A stretch of 64,000 nt of DNA from Amphiduros pacificus (Eukaryota > Annelida > Polychaeta > Phyllodocida > Hesionidae), in NCBI GenBank assembly GCA_949316495.1, contig OX439004.1, forward strand, positions 37,454,561 to 37,518,560, read 5' to 3'. This document shows, piece after piece, positions 12,798 to 25,600 of this stretch. Below the pieces are notes generated by a model. The model saw only the letters and a program-made list of their open reading frames with translations. It searched no databases and was not told where the DNA came from. Numbering within the stretch: position 1 is the stretch's first letter; every line of letters begins with the position of its first letter. Both the position numbers and the translations under genes were made by a program.

Positions 12798-14927
12798 CTA
12801 TGGTGAGGTTAAAGCACACTTATATGTGAGCAGTTTGTTATTTCCCACTACAGCAAGCATATCTCCCCTGAGAGACACTGACATGAGCCACCCACGAGAC
12901 TCCTTCTCCTGAGCTGACCAGTGCAGTAGCCTTAAGATTCGCCTGCCCTCTGGTGTCCAAACTGATACATGTGGTGGTTGGGTGGCGCCACCTACACAAG
13001 CCACCAAAATGTTACCCAGAGGGTCCGAGCACAAGCCCCAGGGCATGGGCATGGACTGAGCATCACCAAATCGGACAAGAAATGTACCATCTCTGGCAAA
13101 TATCTGCACGCATTGATTGACTCGGTCAGACACGAGGATGTGATCCTGACGATTAACAGACACATACCATGGTGAATGGAACTGCCCATCGCTCCTCCCC
13201 CAGGTGCCCCAGTGTGCCACCTGGTGGCCATCTATGCCAAACACTCCCACACCAGGTGACCCCACAGTAGAGTGCCATCCAGCAACCACAATGTCCCCAT
13301 CACTCAGCACTGCCACGCCCCATGGACTTCCCATCCCAGATAACCCTATGTTCCTTTTGTGGCTGAGGTCTGCGGCATCAAGGACAAGTAGACATCCAGC
13401 ACCCTGGTCTGCTATGATCAGTGCACACATGGTGTGATGGTAAGTGATACCTCGTGGGTCTCTCAACTGAACACCTCTTTGAGACGAGTCAGCCTCCAGG
13501 TTGCCATGGATACTGTAAAGCAGTACCCTGCAACTGCCACTACGGGATGGTTTGTCTGTCATGGCAATTCTACCTGATGGTAGAAAAGTCACATCCCACC
13601 CATCAGCTAAGCCACCTGACTCCATCGTCAACTGAGGAGCAATCCTGTAATTTGGCAACATAAGAGATTCAGGACTGGGATAGGCAGATGCACCTGTGGT
13701 GCCATCTTGTGGGCTTTGAGATGCAGAGCCATCTGGTGAGCTATGTTGTGTGTCTTTAGCAAGCCCTTCCAATGCTTTGTCACCTTTCTTCATTGACTTT
13801 TTTCTTCCCCTTTGACCTTGATGGATAACATTCTCATCAGACTTATCGGAATTATAATTGACAACAATTTCTCCTATATCAAGAGTTTCCACCGGTTCAA
13901 AATGAATGTGGCTGTTGACTATGTGATGATCATCTGCTGAGATGTAGGATATTGTCTCAACATTCTGCATCTTGGCCCTGATGTTTGGCAGTGCCACCAC
14001 GATATGCTCTGCCCCTTTTTCTAATACAGCTTCAGCCACTTGCTTTAAACTCTGCAGATGCCCCAATCTCATGTTTTGAGTTTCTTTCTTAACATCTATC
14101 AATTTTTCATAAAACTTTTGCATTTGCTGGAGTAACTTTTTCTCCTTGCTCCTGGCTTTGGTTGTGGCTTTATTTATGACTGCCTCTGTATGTTTGTGCA
14201 CTGATTCCTTAATTGTCACCAGATCTGATATTCTCTCTGCTACCTGAGGGTCTGTATATTGGTTTATATTTCCAATGTCTTTTATGATATCAGAGATCAA
14301 TGTGCGCAAGTTTTCCTCCCTGCTGCCTGCCACCTGGTGGAGATCATCGACATCATGATCCTGACACACGCCCTCATGAATACAGATGTCACATAGAAGT
14401 CGATTGTCAGTCAGGCATAGATGTCGGAACATCTCTTTATGGTTCTGACAAACAACTGTCGAGTCTGATGTGAGAACAATACAATGTTTTCTGAACCTGG
14501 ATACCTGTTTGTGTTTTTCTGAACATGCTTCACATATGTATTTCCCACAATCTTTACAATACAGAATTTTATCTCTGTCCTGTCGGTGTTTCCTACAGAA
14601 GTTACATTTGTATCCATCACCACCTGTTCCCACTTCAACTTCTCCAAGGTTTAAAACCTCCATGAAATTTAAGACAAGTCTGTTGGTTGGCAAGCTGGTA
14701 GGGCCACCTGGTGGAAGTTTAACACCATTTCTGCATAGGGGGCAGCACAAATCCCCTGTAACATATCCTACCCTCGAAGCAGCCACTTCTACCATTCTCT
14801 CCAGACAAAGCAGACACACTGTGTGGCTACAGGGCAACTGTTTTGGCTCCTGCTCCAATGAATATTCCTCTGAGCATATTGGACATTCTCCAAGTTCCCT
14901 CAGCACACTATCTTGTCCCTCAGCCAT
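12798..14927 (-). CDS. TRIM-NHL type RING E3 ubiquitin ligase, intronless CDS
   Basis: A single 709-codon frame runs from ATG at 14927 to TAG at 12798. Residues 15-65 form a C3HC4 RING (C15, C18, C33, H35, C38, C41, C62, C65). A B-box 1 follows at about 108-148 and a B-box 2 at about 160-195, then a charged coiled coil at about 200-310. A Ser/Lys-rich linker leads to a C-terminal beta-propeller of NHL-like repeats at about 430-705, with repeated phrases such as SPWGVAVLSDGDIVV and MPWGLCSDPLGNILV. This order defines the TRIM2/3/32/71/56-like group; no filamin domain is evident. RING TRIMs transfer ubiquitin from an E2, and the propeller selects partner protein or RNA. A 3' splice site (TTTATTTCAG) at 14979-14988 lies just before the ATG, so a 5' UTR exon lies upstream and was not located. 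Single-coding-exon TRIM genes are frequent in invertebrate expansions. Family confidence is high; the ortholog is not assigned. Confidence 0.93.
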   Translation of the reverse strand: MAEGQDSVLRELGECPICSEEYSLEQEPKQLPCSHTVCLLCLERMVEVAASRVGYVTGDLCCPLCRNGVKLPPGGPTSLPTNRLVLNFMEVLNLGEVEVGTGGDGYKCNFCRKHRQDRDKILYCKDCGKYICEACSEKHKQVSRFRKHCIVLTSDSTVVCQNHKEMFRHLCLTDNRLLCDICIHEGVCQDHDVDDLHQVAGSREENLRTLISDIIKDIGNINQYTDPQVAERISDLVTIKESVHKHTEAVINKATTKARSKEKKLLQQMQKFYEKLIDVKKETQNMRLGHLQSLKQVAEAVLEKGAEHIVVALPNIRAKMQNVETISYISADDHHIVNSHIHFEPVETLDIGEIVVNYNSDKSDENVIHQGQRGRKKSMKKGDKALEGLAKDTQHSSPDGSASQSPQDGTTGASAYPSPESLMLPNYRIAPQLTMESGGLADGWDVTFLPSGRIAMTDKPSRSGSCRVLLYSIHGNLEADSSQRGVQLRDPRGITYHHTMCALIIADQGAGCLLVLDAADLSHKRNIGLSGMGSPWGVAVLSDGDIVVAGWHSTVGSPGVGVFGIDGHQVAHWGTWGRSDGQFHSPWYVSVNRQDHILVSDRVNQCVQIFARDGTFLVRFGDAQSMPMPWGLCSDPLGNILVACVGGATQPPHVSVWTPEGRRILRLLHWSAQEKESRGWLMSVSLRGDMLAVVGNNKLLTYKCALTSP

Positions 14928-14978
14928 GCTTATATATGGATTATATCAAGCATCTAAACAAAATCCAGGTTTCCTGTT

Positions 14979-16587
14979 CTGAAATAAAAAACAATGGTGC
15001 ATCATATTAAATTTATGAAAAATACTATGTTTCTTATCATATAGTGCTTTGAAAACCTCATTCCATCTTTAAGTTTCTAAATGGCTTTTGGCTAAGATCT
15101 GTCCTATCCTTCCACTTCTCAATATTTGTTTATCTTCTAATAGTTTTACTTATTAGTGCTGTTGCCCTTTTCATAATCTGTGCATTCCCTTAGGGATTTT
15201 TGCATACAAATATTGAAAGTTGACTGGTCTGAGTGGAAAATAATAAAAAAAAAGGGTAATAATTATGGGAAGACATTAGGGTGTGAATTTTGTGGTGCAG
15301 AAAAATGTGGATATTGTCTATTGCAAATGCAAAACTATTACGTATAAATATGTGGCAATGCTTCGTTAATAATGTTAAATATATTATGCTCCAATTTGTG
15401 AAAAATCCTTCACATATTTTAGAGTGCCAGCTTATTAGCACCAGTTCCTCTGTTGTGATCTAAAGGTCGTGGGTTCGATCCTCGGCCATGCCACGAGATT
15501 GAATTCATGATACGATTTCCCAAATGAGCTGAGGCCCGTGCCTAAAGGGTTAACCCGTTGTCCTTGCAAATCTGTGACTGGGTGGGTTGTCATGTCAAGG
15601 ACTTGCGACATGACAATTCAGTGAGGCAGCACTATATCTGCTACAAGTAGGTCTCATCACGAAATGACTGAAATAATGTTGAAAGTGATGTAAAACCCCA
15701 AACAAACAAACAAATCCTTCACATAATAATAATTTTATAATTATTAAAAATTATGTGTGCCTTTTGTTTTCAACCAAATTTCAAATTATGAAGTAAAATT
15801 TAATGTTCCTGTTAGCTATTAAACAGGATTTCAATAAACAGTCTTGAGCAGAAAATGGCACTGATATGCTATTGACTGTGCTCATTCAACCTCTTTTGAA
15901 GCTTGTCTTAGCCTGTCAATATTATCTGCTGTGGTCAAGATGAAAAATGATCTTATCATCACTGTTTATCATGGGCTGTTTGTACTAAACAAAGCCATCA
16001 ATTGACAACAAACTAGTATCCGCTATTATACTGCTACTTTTTAAATTTATATCACACTTACTTCTGGTATAATATAAGTTTATTTCCAATATTTCATTAA
16101 ATTCATAAAATGGTGTATACTCATCTTGATGTACTTAATATTATTGTATATGTACAAAGCTTACTGTACATACACATGCTTATTTGTATAAAAACTAAAC
16201 TCTTTGTACTTTTTAACAAAGATCAAGAGGAATATTTAACTGTTTTACTGTCATCCTCGTTGTTCTTGCAACATGTGATTAATATAGCAGTGTTACATTT
16301 ATACTTATAATCCCAGTTCATGCGATGCAACAGTCTCCAAGAATCCTGAGGACTCCCTGACTCTGCAACCTTCTGTCAAGATCGTGTCAAATCTGGGGAA
16401 AGACGGTGTGCATTATCCTCATCTTACATTTGCTCATTAACCTGTCATCATATTAGAAATAACTTACCGCTTTGATTTACAATGCATGCATTTTTATCAC
16501 ACCTTTTCAGTGTGTGACAGATCTCATCTTGCAGGATATTTTTAAGAGGTGAACTCTTCTAAGTTGGAAAGTTATTTAGTTGAGCTT
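14979..16587. other. TRIM 5' intron / ELP2 upstream region
   Basis: This stretch separates the divergent TRIM and ELP2 genes and contains a SINE (15417-15714). No coding exon was recognised. The TRIM 5' UTR exon should lie here or further right. Confidence 0.4.
15417..15714 (+). mobile_element. tRNA-derived SINE, 5'-truncated copy
   Basis: From AGAGTGCCAGC onward this matches the full copy at 37830-38125, including a clear pol III B box (GGTTCGATCC), the shared body and the (CAAA)n tail. It lacks the first part of the tRNA-like head, including the A box. The flanks repeat AATCCTTCACATA on both sides (about 15403-15416 and just after 15714), a target-site duplication consistent with LINE-driven insertion and 5' truncation. 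Confidence 0.85.
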
Positions 16588-16600
16588 CACTTCCGGAGTA
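16588..16600 (+). promoter_or_regulatory. ETS-type site at the ELP2 start
   Basis: CACTTCCGG (16588-16596), the reverse complement of CCGGAAGTG, lies four bases before the ELP2 ATG. ETS/GABP sites at the start of housekeeping genes are common and often sit on the transcription start, which would make the 5' UTR very short. No TATA box is seen. Confidence 0.4.
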
Positions 16601-19600
16601 ATGGCTGACTGGAACACATGTTATGTTAGTTGCGGGTGTAATCGCGCCCCAAATTGTGCAGATTGGGGCCAGAATGGTTTTATTTGCTATGGCGCTTCAA
16701 GGGCTGTTGTCATATCTACACCTCAGGTGAGTGACATGTTTTTGGATTGTGTGATTAAGACAAAAGATAGCTTCTTTGGTCGAGCACTGATCACTTGTTG
16801 CCCTGTCTCTGTGTGACTCTGGGGGTGATGACAAATGAGGACTGGTTGTGAAATTCTCATCTGAAAGTGATTTTGGATTTTGGTCGCCACCTTTCTTACA
16901 TTGAAAACACCACACGGGAATTGCCCCAAAAAGTCAAAAGTGCACAAACAACTCTCTAAAATAGTGCAATTGCAGGTAACATTCTTGGTTTTTAAGCTAC
17001 GCCTGGTACATGTACTTTGCGCTCGCAAGTACTTTCCACTCTGGGCCTTCCTGGTTGGTTAAGTTGTATATCCACGATTGGAAGTCTTTGATCTGTTTAT
17101 AAATCTGAGCAGCCACAGTTGAAAAACAATCGCCAAGATCTACTGTGTAATCCATCGGTACAAATAATTATAAAGAATGTACATATATTTCAACTATTAC
17201 AGGCGGAATCATTTCAACTGAAATTTGGCATATATCTTCACAAATATTTCCTTGTAATTTGAGAATAATCATAAATTCTTCGCAAAATTTTACTTCGGCA
17301 GTATTTAGATGAAAAAAATATGAGTGCAAAGTGCTTCACCTGCTTATACTGTGCCCTTAATGCACAGATCACTACCCAGTGTCATGTTTAAAGGTGCAGT
17401 CCACTGAGTGCTGCGGTTCACTTGACTAGGTACCCTGCCAAATACTGTTATGCTTTCATTTTCAATGATTGAAAATGACAGAAAACTGGCCAATGTGGGT
17501 ACTCCATTGTCACAAGTTTCGACAAATGAATTGCATGTACCTTTTATAATGAACACCCAGTCAGTTCTGTTGCTACCATTTACAGCTGATTACAGCTATC
17601 AGTTTCCAATGATGACCTCTAGCAATATACCCACCAATTTCAAGATCAAAGCAGTGAAGACATCATAAAAAAATAGAAATTACAGTGATCTACATAAATC
17701 ATGAAACATTTTGACAGAACAAGAAAATGGCTGAGGATGTGAGGAATATATCTTCTTTCAATCAATTCAATTCAATTCAATTCAAACTCTTTATTCCAGA
17801 CTCTACATATACATAAAAATACATGAGGTCCATATTTTTGGTTGCTAGTTCACTACAGAGACTACACTACCCATACAATGGGTGGTCATGCAAAACAGTA
17901 TTTAAATATAAAAGGTTTATCCAATGTCTTCTAATCCTCGACGTGTAAGGTAAACAAGTGCAAAGTAAGTCTATAATTATGGCATTGACTGATTTTTCTA
18001 ACCTACATATAAATTTATACACAAGATTTCTGATTACTGCTGCACAACATTGCACATCACAAAGTGTACACAATAGACTAGTACTATCATATTTGGACAT
18101 TCCCAAAAAAAGTTTGAAGACATTATGGTAAGAAACATATAATTTGTTGATTGTGGTCTTTTTATAACTCCACCACAAATGTGCTGTATACATTGGCATG
18201 CAATATGCTCTAAACAGTGTAAGTTTAACCTCAACGGTACACATATGAAATTTTCGGAATATCATATTGCCCTGTGCATATAGTTTACGACACTGCCGTT
18301 CAATATCAATATTATCACACAGGTCATTTGTGATGAAATGACCAAGATATTTATATCGATCTACTACATTAATTACTTCACCATTCAGTAGAAATATTGG
18401 CAAGACACTATTTTGTAAACCCCTGGTAAGATATTTCATAATGGCACTTTTTTTGGCATTAAACAACATATCATGTTTGATTGCATAACATTCACATGTT
18501 CTCAGAAGCTTATTAAAGCCAGATACAGAAGGTGCAAATATAACGAGATCATCAGCATACATAATATGATTAACAATTCGGCTATTAACACTACATCCAA
18601 CATTATGTGCATTGAGATTGCTACTCAAATCATCAACATATATATTAAACAAATATGGAGACAATATTCCTCCTTGTCTGACACCATTTGATACATTGAA
18701 ACAACCAGAGAAGGTGTTTCCCCATCTAATACACATTTTCTGTTTTTCATACCAGAATACAAGTATACGTACAATATATCCAGGCACACCTCTCTTTATG
18801 AGCTTATTAAATAATACAGAATGATTCACTCTGTCAAAAGCCTTGCTAGCATCTAGAAAACATACAAATACATTTCCATTTAACACACGATACGAATCAA
18901 TTATTTCCTTGAGAACATAGATCCCTTGGTCAGTGCCATGTTTTTTCTTAAATCCAAATTGATTAGGATTTGTAACAAGGTATAATTCAATACGATCAAA
19001 TATAACATTTTCGACAGCTTTGCTAACTATGCTAGCCAGTGCAATTGGTCTATAATTGTCTTTTGCCGTAATTTTGCCAGTCTTATCCTTGATAACAGGC
19101 ACCAGTACAACAGATAGCATTGATTCGGGTAGAAAACCATGTACAAATAGACTAGTTAAACATCGACTTAATACAATTACAAGGTAATCAGAGGCATATT
19201 TTAAATGCTCCGCATAAATGCCATCCATCCCACAGCTTTTATTTAAAGCTAATTCTTTGATTGCTTGTGTAAGCTCTTCATAGCTTACTGCGACATAACT
19301 ATACTCAGTATTGAGATCAAGATCATATGTTGGATTGACATTCCTTATACAATTAAACAATTCAGAGAAATGCCTTTTCCACAATTCTGCAATGTCTTTT
19401 TCACCAGACACTCCCTCTATATTAGTGGGGAGGGGTGTGCGAGAATTATTGATCAATTTGATTTCCTTCCAAAAGTCATTAGTACTGAGTGCAGATAGCT
19501 TTTTCGCTAGAGATTCCTTCCTGAGGGCTGACTCGTTACTACGTATATATCTCAAAGCATATTTGAATCTTGCTTTTGTTTTAACATGTAATGAATGTAA

Positions 19601-22600
19601 AGGACCTTGTCTGGGTTGACCAGCACTGAGCCAGACACTTCTTGTCTCACGTGAAGCCTTGTAAATCTCTGCTACATAATCAGCCCATCCAGGCTTGTTA
19701 ACATACTGTTTGACCTTCTGTGTGGAAAATACATTATCACTTGCACATTTCAAAGAGTCAATAATATCTGTATAAAAAACATTAATATCATGAGCATGGG
19801 AAGTTTCTTTACAATTCAAGTCTTTGCAGTTGAGGGCCTCTACAGGGACCTTAACATTTCTGAGTAATTTGTCAGTTTCTAGGCAATATCTATTTACATC
19901 GTCGTGAGATAAGTTATCCCATTTTAATTTGACATTACATACATTATTTGATACGCCAGATACATCAGGTGCATTCTGAATATTGATATCCATATTCATT
20001 GGGATATGGTCATCATCAGTTACATCATAATCAATACATACATCATTTATAATATCATGAAAATCAGAGCTAGTAATAATGTGGTCCAGCCAAGAATGTG
20101 AACCCCAGCTAGCACTAACAAATGTATAACTATCCCTAGGTAACATCATACATGACGATATCTTGAGGTTATTCTCATTACAAAATTCAATCAAATGTCC
20201 AGCAAAGAGAGAACTTTCTATGTCTCTTAGATTAGCATTAAAATCGCCGACAATGGCAAAACATGTTGTATTCTGTTCTTCTATTAAAGCTTTAAGTACA
20301 CCAAGCTTTTCAATATATTCGTCTTCATTATGCCTGGCTTGATAAGGCAAGTAAACATTGTAAATCACACATTTATTAATTTCTACAGTGATTTCTATCG
20401 CCACACACCAGTCTAAGTTAATATCAATTGGTTTTATATATTTTTCAAGTTCCACTTTCCATAAAAAAGATGCACCCCCCGGTGGGTGTCCATGACAAAT
20501 TCCATCGCCATAGTCCTTAGTGGCAGTCCCGATTCCGTGGAAATTCTCATGTAAGCTATTAATATTGCCAAGTTCATTTTTTGCATACCAAGTCTCTTGT
20601 AGACATACTAGGTCATTTTTTCCCAATATCTCTAAGATATCGGGCCGTTGATAAAGACCTTGTCGGCTTTTAGGCAGCCCACGACAATTATATGATGATA
20701 CTTTGAATTATAATGTCTTCACATGTGTTACATCATCATTGTTGTCATTGTTAGTAGCTGAGGTGTCATCTGGTGCAGTATCTCCTTGTAGAGGTAGCCT
20801 GGCCATAGGTTGTACTGTGTGTAGTTCACGAGGCTTTCGCCACCATCGTACAAAGGCCTCTTTTGGCCACAACTCAGGGTCCATAAACACCTCTGGGTTC
20901 GGGCATCTTGATTCAATGTGGAATGAAGAATATGTGTCAAATTTAGTTTTGACTGCTTCGACGTCAATTTCAAGTTGCAATTTGTCCACCAGGTATTTCT
21001 TCATCTCTTCTGCCGTCACATCAGGGTCAAATCTAGTTGCAAATACGTTCGCAGTACGCTGCCTTTTGACCGTTGCTATGCGACTGCCACCACCTGTGCC
21101 GACAATGCCCTTTGGCTTACGGGGTGGACCACCACCACCACTACTGACACCACCTCTGGGGCCCTTGAAGGGCGCCACCATGTTGATTTCGTTTCTGGGT
21201 GCATTGGAGGCCACAGCTGCTGCGTAGCCCCCTGCCAGCTTGGGCATACTGACAGGAAGCATGGATCCCTGACTGTTCACTTCGAAAGGGCTGTCGATCT
21301 TCCTCTCCACTCGATTCAGACGTACATTCACTGAGGCCAGAGCTGCTTCTGTCTCCTTCGCTGTGTCATTTTGAATTTGCATTGTCTCTTTCAAAAAATT
21401 TACCTCATTTTGGGTTTTCTTTATGTCGTTGAGAAGAACAGACACGTCTACACTGTCAAAGGTGATTGGGGGCAGCTTCCCCAGATCCAAAGCCACATAT
21501 TTAGGGACGTCATCACCCTTTTCTTGCAGCAACTTTATTATGTCATCAATGTTGTGCTTACTTTTGTCTGCTCCTTGTCTCTTTTTGTAACGAGAAGTGT
21601 TCTCATCTGCACATAAGGTGAACAGTGCCTCCTTGGAGGCCACAATTTCCTCTTCTTTGAATGAGCTTAAACAAAGCTGTGTGATAGTTAAAGGTGGCAG
21701 CACGTCCAGCTTGTTTGTGATGAAACACAACAACTCATCTATCACAACATGTGCTGAATTCCTGGTATTATCACCCATCTTGCAGGTTTGGACAGGTGGG
21801 TCTCCCCACACAAAGTCTATCCAGAGTCAGTCTGGTGACAAACTAATGCTATATGCTTTCTACATCATGTATATATTGTCACTGTTCACAAATAATCCAT
21901 AAATTGTTGTATATTTCAAATAATAATCAGGAGCTGTCAAACCATGTGTATTCATGTGTTGATTGCGCAATACACCTAAGTAATCAATTGCATTAAGTTA
22001 CTTGAATGATATTGACAAATGCTTCATACTTTCAGGGCCCAAGTCGAGTGGAACAAACATTGGCAGGTCATAAGAGTAAAGTGAGCTGTGTCAAATGGAT
22101 TAAGCATCCTCAACTTGGTAAATTTACTAAGATATAAACAAATTATAATAGATATCAGCCTTAAGCAGTATGTGAAAAAAAACCTGTGACAGGGAGTTGT
22201 TTTGATTGTTTCTGAATTTCAATATTTACTACTACTTACTTCACTTAAATATTGCATATGCATTGCTAAAATATTATACATGTACTTCACAAAATGATTA
22301 TGGCAATGTTCTTTTTTATACAATAATAAATAGGTCATTTCAGAACATTTACATATATATTTTACCAAGTTTCTGTGTGTTAAAGCTTTGTTTACACAGA
22401 ATTTTCTTAATGAACCCAAACATAAAAAATATCAAAAAATTAATACTGCAAAAATACAAATCTTAATGATATTCATACATTTCTTTTAGGATCAGAGACA
22501 GAATTTGTGTCATGTTCTGCAGATAAAACCATCATTGTATGGAGGAAAGGCAAACAAAAGGTTTGTAAAAATTTATATTTACATTTTGACATGAAATTGT

Positions 22601-25600
22601 CATGCTGAATTAAAAAACTAACCATTTTTTGTTCTCTTAATGTCACAAGTATATATGTTAATGAGGACTCACGGGGAGCAATACAGGAAATATGGAAATA
22701 TGTTATTGATCTTTGGTGTGAAAGATGTCATTTCAACATGAAATTTGTTATGTAGATGAAAACAATATACAAAACATGGAAGATGTATTTGCTTACATGA
22801 ATTTTATTAAGATTATAAGGATCTAAAAAAAATTCCTTTTTTTTTTGGAAAAGTGCAACCACAGATCATTCTGGCAAATTTTGGTAAAAGCATTTTTAAT
22901 TTTTTTAAAATTTATTGTTGCTTGGTCTCTTATGTTTGTTTTAGGCTGAGGTGGTGGGAGTGTTGGAAGGTCATACTAGCACAGTGACTGTGGTATCAGC
23001 CATATATGTGGTGGGAAAAGCTGAGGAAATAGGAGAAAAGACCCACACATTAATTGCTTCAGCGTCAGTAGATTCAACAGTTAAAATTTGGGAGCGTAAA
23101 GAAGAGCAAGGTAAACAAATAAATTTTTATTGCAAAACTAAAAGTTACTGTGGTTTTAGACAAACTTGCTTTATTCCTCAATGATTCAAACACAAAAAGA
23201 ATGTCACAGAAAATTTGAATATGAGGGATACCATCTAATTGTTGATGCTTTTCTTCAGATGAATTTAGCTGTATCCAGACTATTGCATTTGGGACTGGCT
23301 TTGCCTTGGATGTGTCATGGGTGATTCTGCCTGGAACAAAGCAACCACTACTTGCCATTGGTGGCGATGACCAGAAAATATATCTACTGACACAAAAGGA
23401 GAACCAGGTAAGTATCTTGTTACATCTTTTAAAATGTCAAACTAGATTGATGATTTTTCTGTAATATACCCACTACTTTGTAAAATGACTATTTTTTTTT
23501 GCAGTTTGTGACCAAACAGAAGTTGGTTGGTCATGAGGACTGGGTAAGGGGCTTGGACTTTACAGTAACTGGTAAGTTCATTTTCTGGCTGAAATAGAAG
23601 TCCCTCAGATATTAAACCCTTCTTTCTTGTCAAAATTAAATGCTGGTGTCTTTTAAGTTTTTTGTTATAAGGTACAGTTTATCTATTTATTCTCTACATG
23701 AAAAATTATCCAGATAAATTTCAAAATGAGATATTATTGGCATAAGAAGCAGAAAAACAAGTGGAAAACAGCATAATCTTAATGCTAAAAAAAATAAATT
23801 TAACAATTTTTTTTTTCAAATTCCAGATAGTGGTGATGTATTATTGGCCAGTTGTGGTCAGGATTATTTCATCCGAATCTGGCGAATATCCCGCCATGAC
23901 CCAACCGGACTATCAGAACCATCTGGTGTTACAGATTCCGAACAAGATCTTAAACTGAAAGAAAATACTTTTACTCTGACTACATCAGGTAAAAAATTTA
24001 TACAACTATATAGCAATTAAATAAATGTACTATTATAATCTTCATTGTTTTCGAACTTATTGTAATTATAAAATATTGGAACATTTTTTTCCTATTTTAA
24101 ATTCCATTTCAATATCTTCTGAATAGTAGGAAAGTATGACACTAAAATGTATGACACTTTTTTTTCGTACAAGAAACTAATAGCAGAGTATATTGATGTT
24201 GTTATTTAGGTAATGATTCGACATATGCTGTGTCCCTGGAATCTGTGTTACAAGGTCATGAGAACTGGATATACAGTATACGATGGAAACCACCAATTTT
24301 CAAAGGTGATTATTCATATATTTCAACTAATATATTTCACTCTACCATAGCAGTTAGACCAAATCACTGATTCAGTCATTTGTTCTGTTTGTTCTTTGTG
24401 ATTCAGATGGGCAAGTGACGCAGCCAATGTGTTTGTTATCAGCATCTATGGATAAGACCATGATCCTATGGGAACCAGACCCAGACACTGGCATGTGGAT
24501 TGAAAAGGTGGGTTAAGTGGTTTAGAGGAAATAGAAATTTTGATATAGAACTCACTTGTATTTGCCAGAATTACAACACTGTGATAACCGGCTATATTTC
24601 TTGTATCGTTGAGAAACACGATTGAGACATGCAGCCATTAAGATTTTTGAATATTGAAAAAAAAAATCCTTTTGAAATGGGCCGATAATTTACTGATTTC
24701 CATCTGTGTGTCTGAAGTACATTATATTTTGCCTTGCAGGTCAGAGTAGGAGAGGTGGGAGGCAATACACTGGGCTTCTACGGTGGAATATTTGGCCCCA
24801 GTGGCAGGTCTATGATGGCACACGGATACCAGGGAGCATTCCATGTGTGGCACCAACAGGTCATATGCAACATTTATATCACTTCATCATCTCTAATTGC
24901 CCATTGCTATTTCTAAATAAGATTCATCATAAAACAGTCCCATGAAAAACAACTTGCCTTTGTACTGTGAATAACTTATATTCACAACCACTTTTGATTT
25001 ACCCTTTTAAAAAAACTATCCTTTTCATTTGATGCAAAGCTGAAATTAATGTATGTTTTCATCAAAGTAATAGTGAAAATCGAGTAACATGGTAAAAGGG
25101 GTAAATTATACATACAATTTAAGAGGAAAATTGTCACTTGTGAGCAGATATGTATTTTAAGTCACATTATGACATGGTCATTAATTTCAATTAGACAAAA
25201 TAAAGCTTAAGTCAAGATTTTGCTTCAAATATAATATTTTGGTAGAAAATCAATTTAATCATAAAAGGCAATTTGAATTTTATTTGTGACTTCAGGCTGA
25301 GAGCAGTACGTGGGTGCCTGGGGTGACAGTTGGAGGCCACTTTGACAGTGTGGAGGACATTGCCTGGGAACCTAAAGAGGGTCTCTATCTCCTGTCTGCC
25401 AGCCTCGATCAAACAACTCGTGTCCATGGGTATTGGAATGCCAAAAACATAAGCGAGGTACTGACAAGCAATATCAGATTATATTTAGGAAAAATCGAAT
25501 TGCATGCAGAGGAGGAGAAAATAATAGGGGAATGATAAGCCATTCTGTTTATGACTTCTTTGCAACGTTATTTAGATGCAAAAATATCAAGAAATATTGA

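Larger units (their letters stand above)
17757..21810 (-). mobile_element. LINE (APE-type non-LTR retrotransposon), coding parts intact
   Basis: Inserted antisense in ELP2 intron 1. In its own orientation it has a short 5' leader, ORF1, ORF2, about 100 bp of 3' UTR with AATAAA, and a tail of TTGAA-type repeats at 17757-17786. Both frames are open to their natural ends, which suggests recent activity. The apurinic-type endonuclease and the YADD reverse transcriptase place it among CR1/L2/Jockey-like LINEs; the clade is uncertain. The exact 5' border and target duplication were not found. Confidence 0.9.

Noticed and set aside
14470-14982. Plus-strand 170-codon frame
   Set aside because: Shadow of the TRIM RING and B-box region; no recognisable domain.
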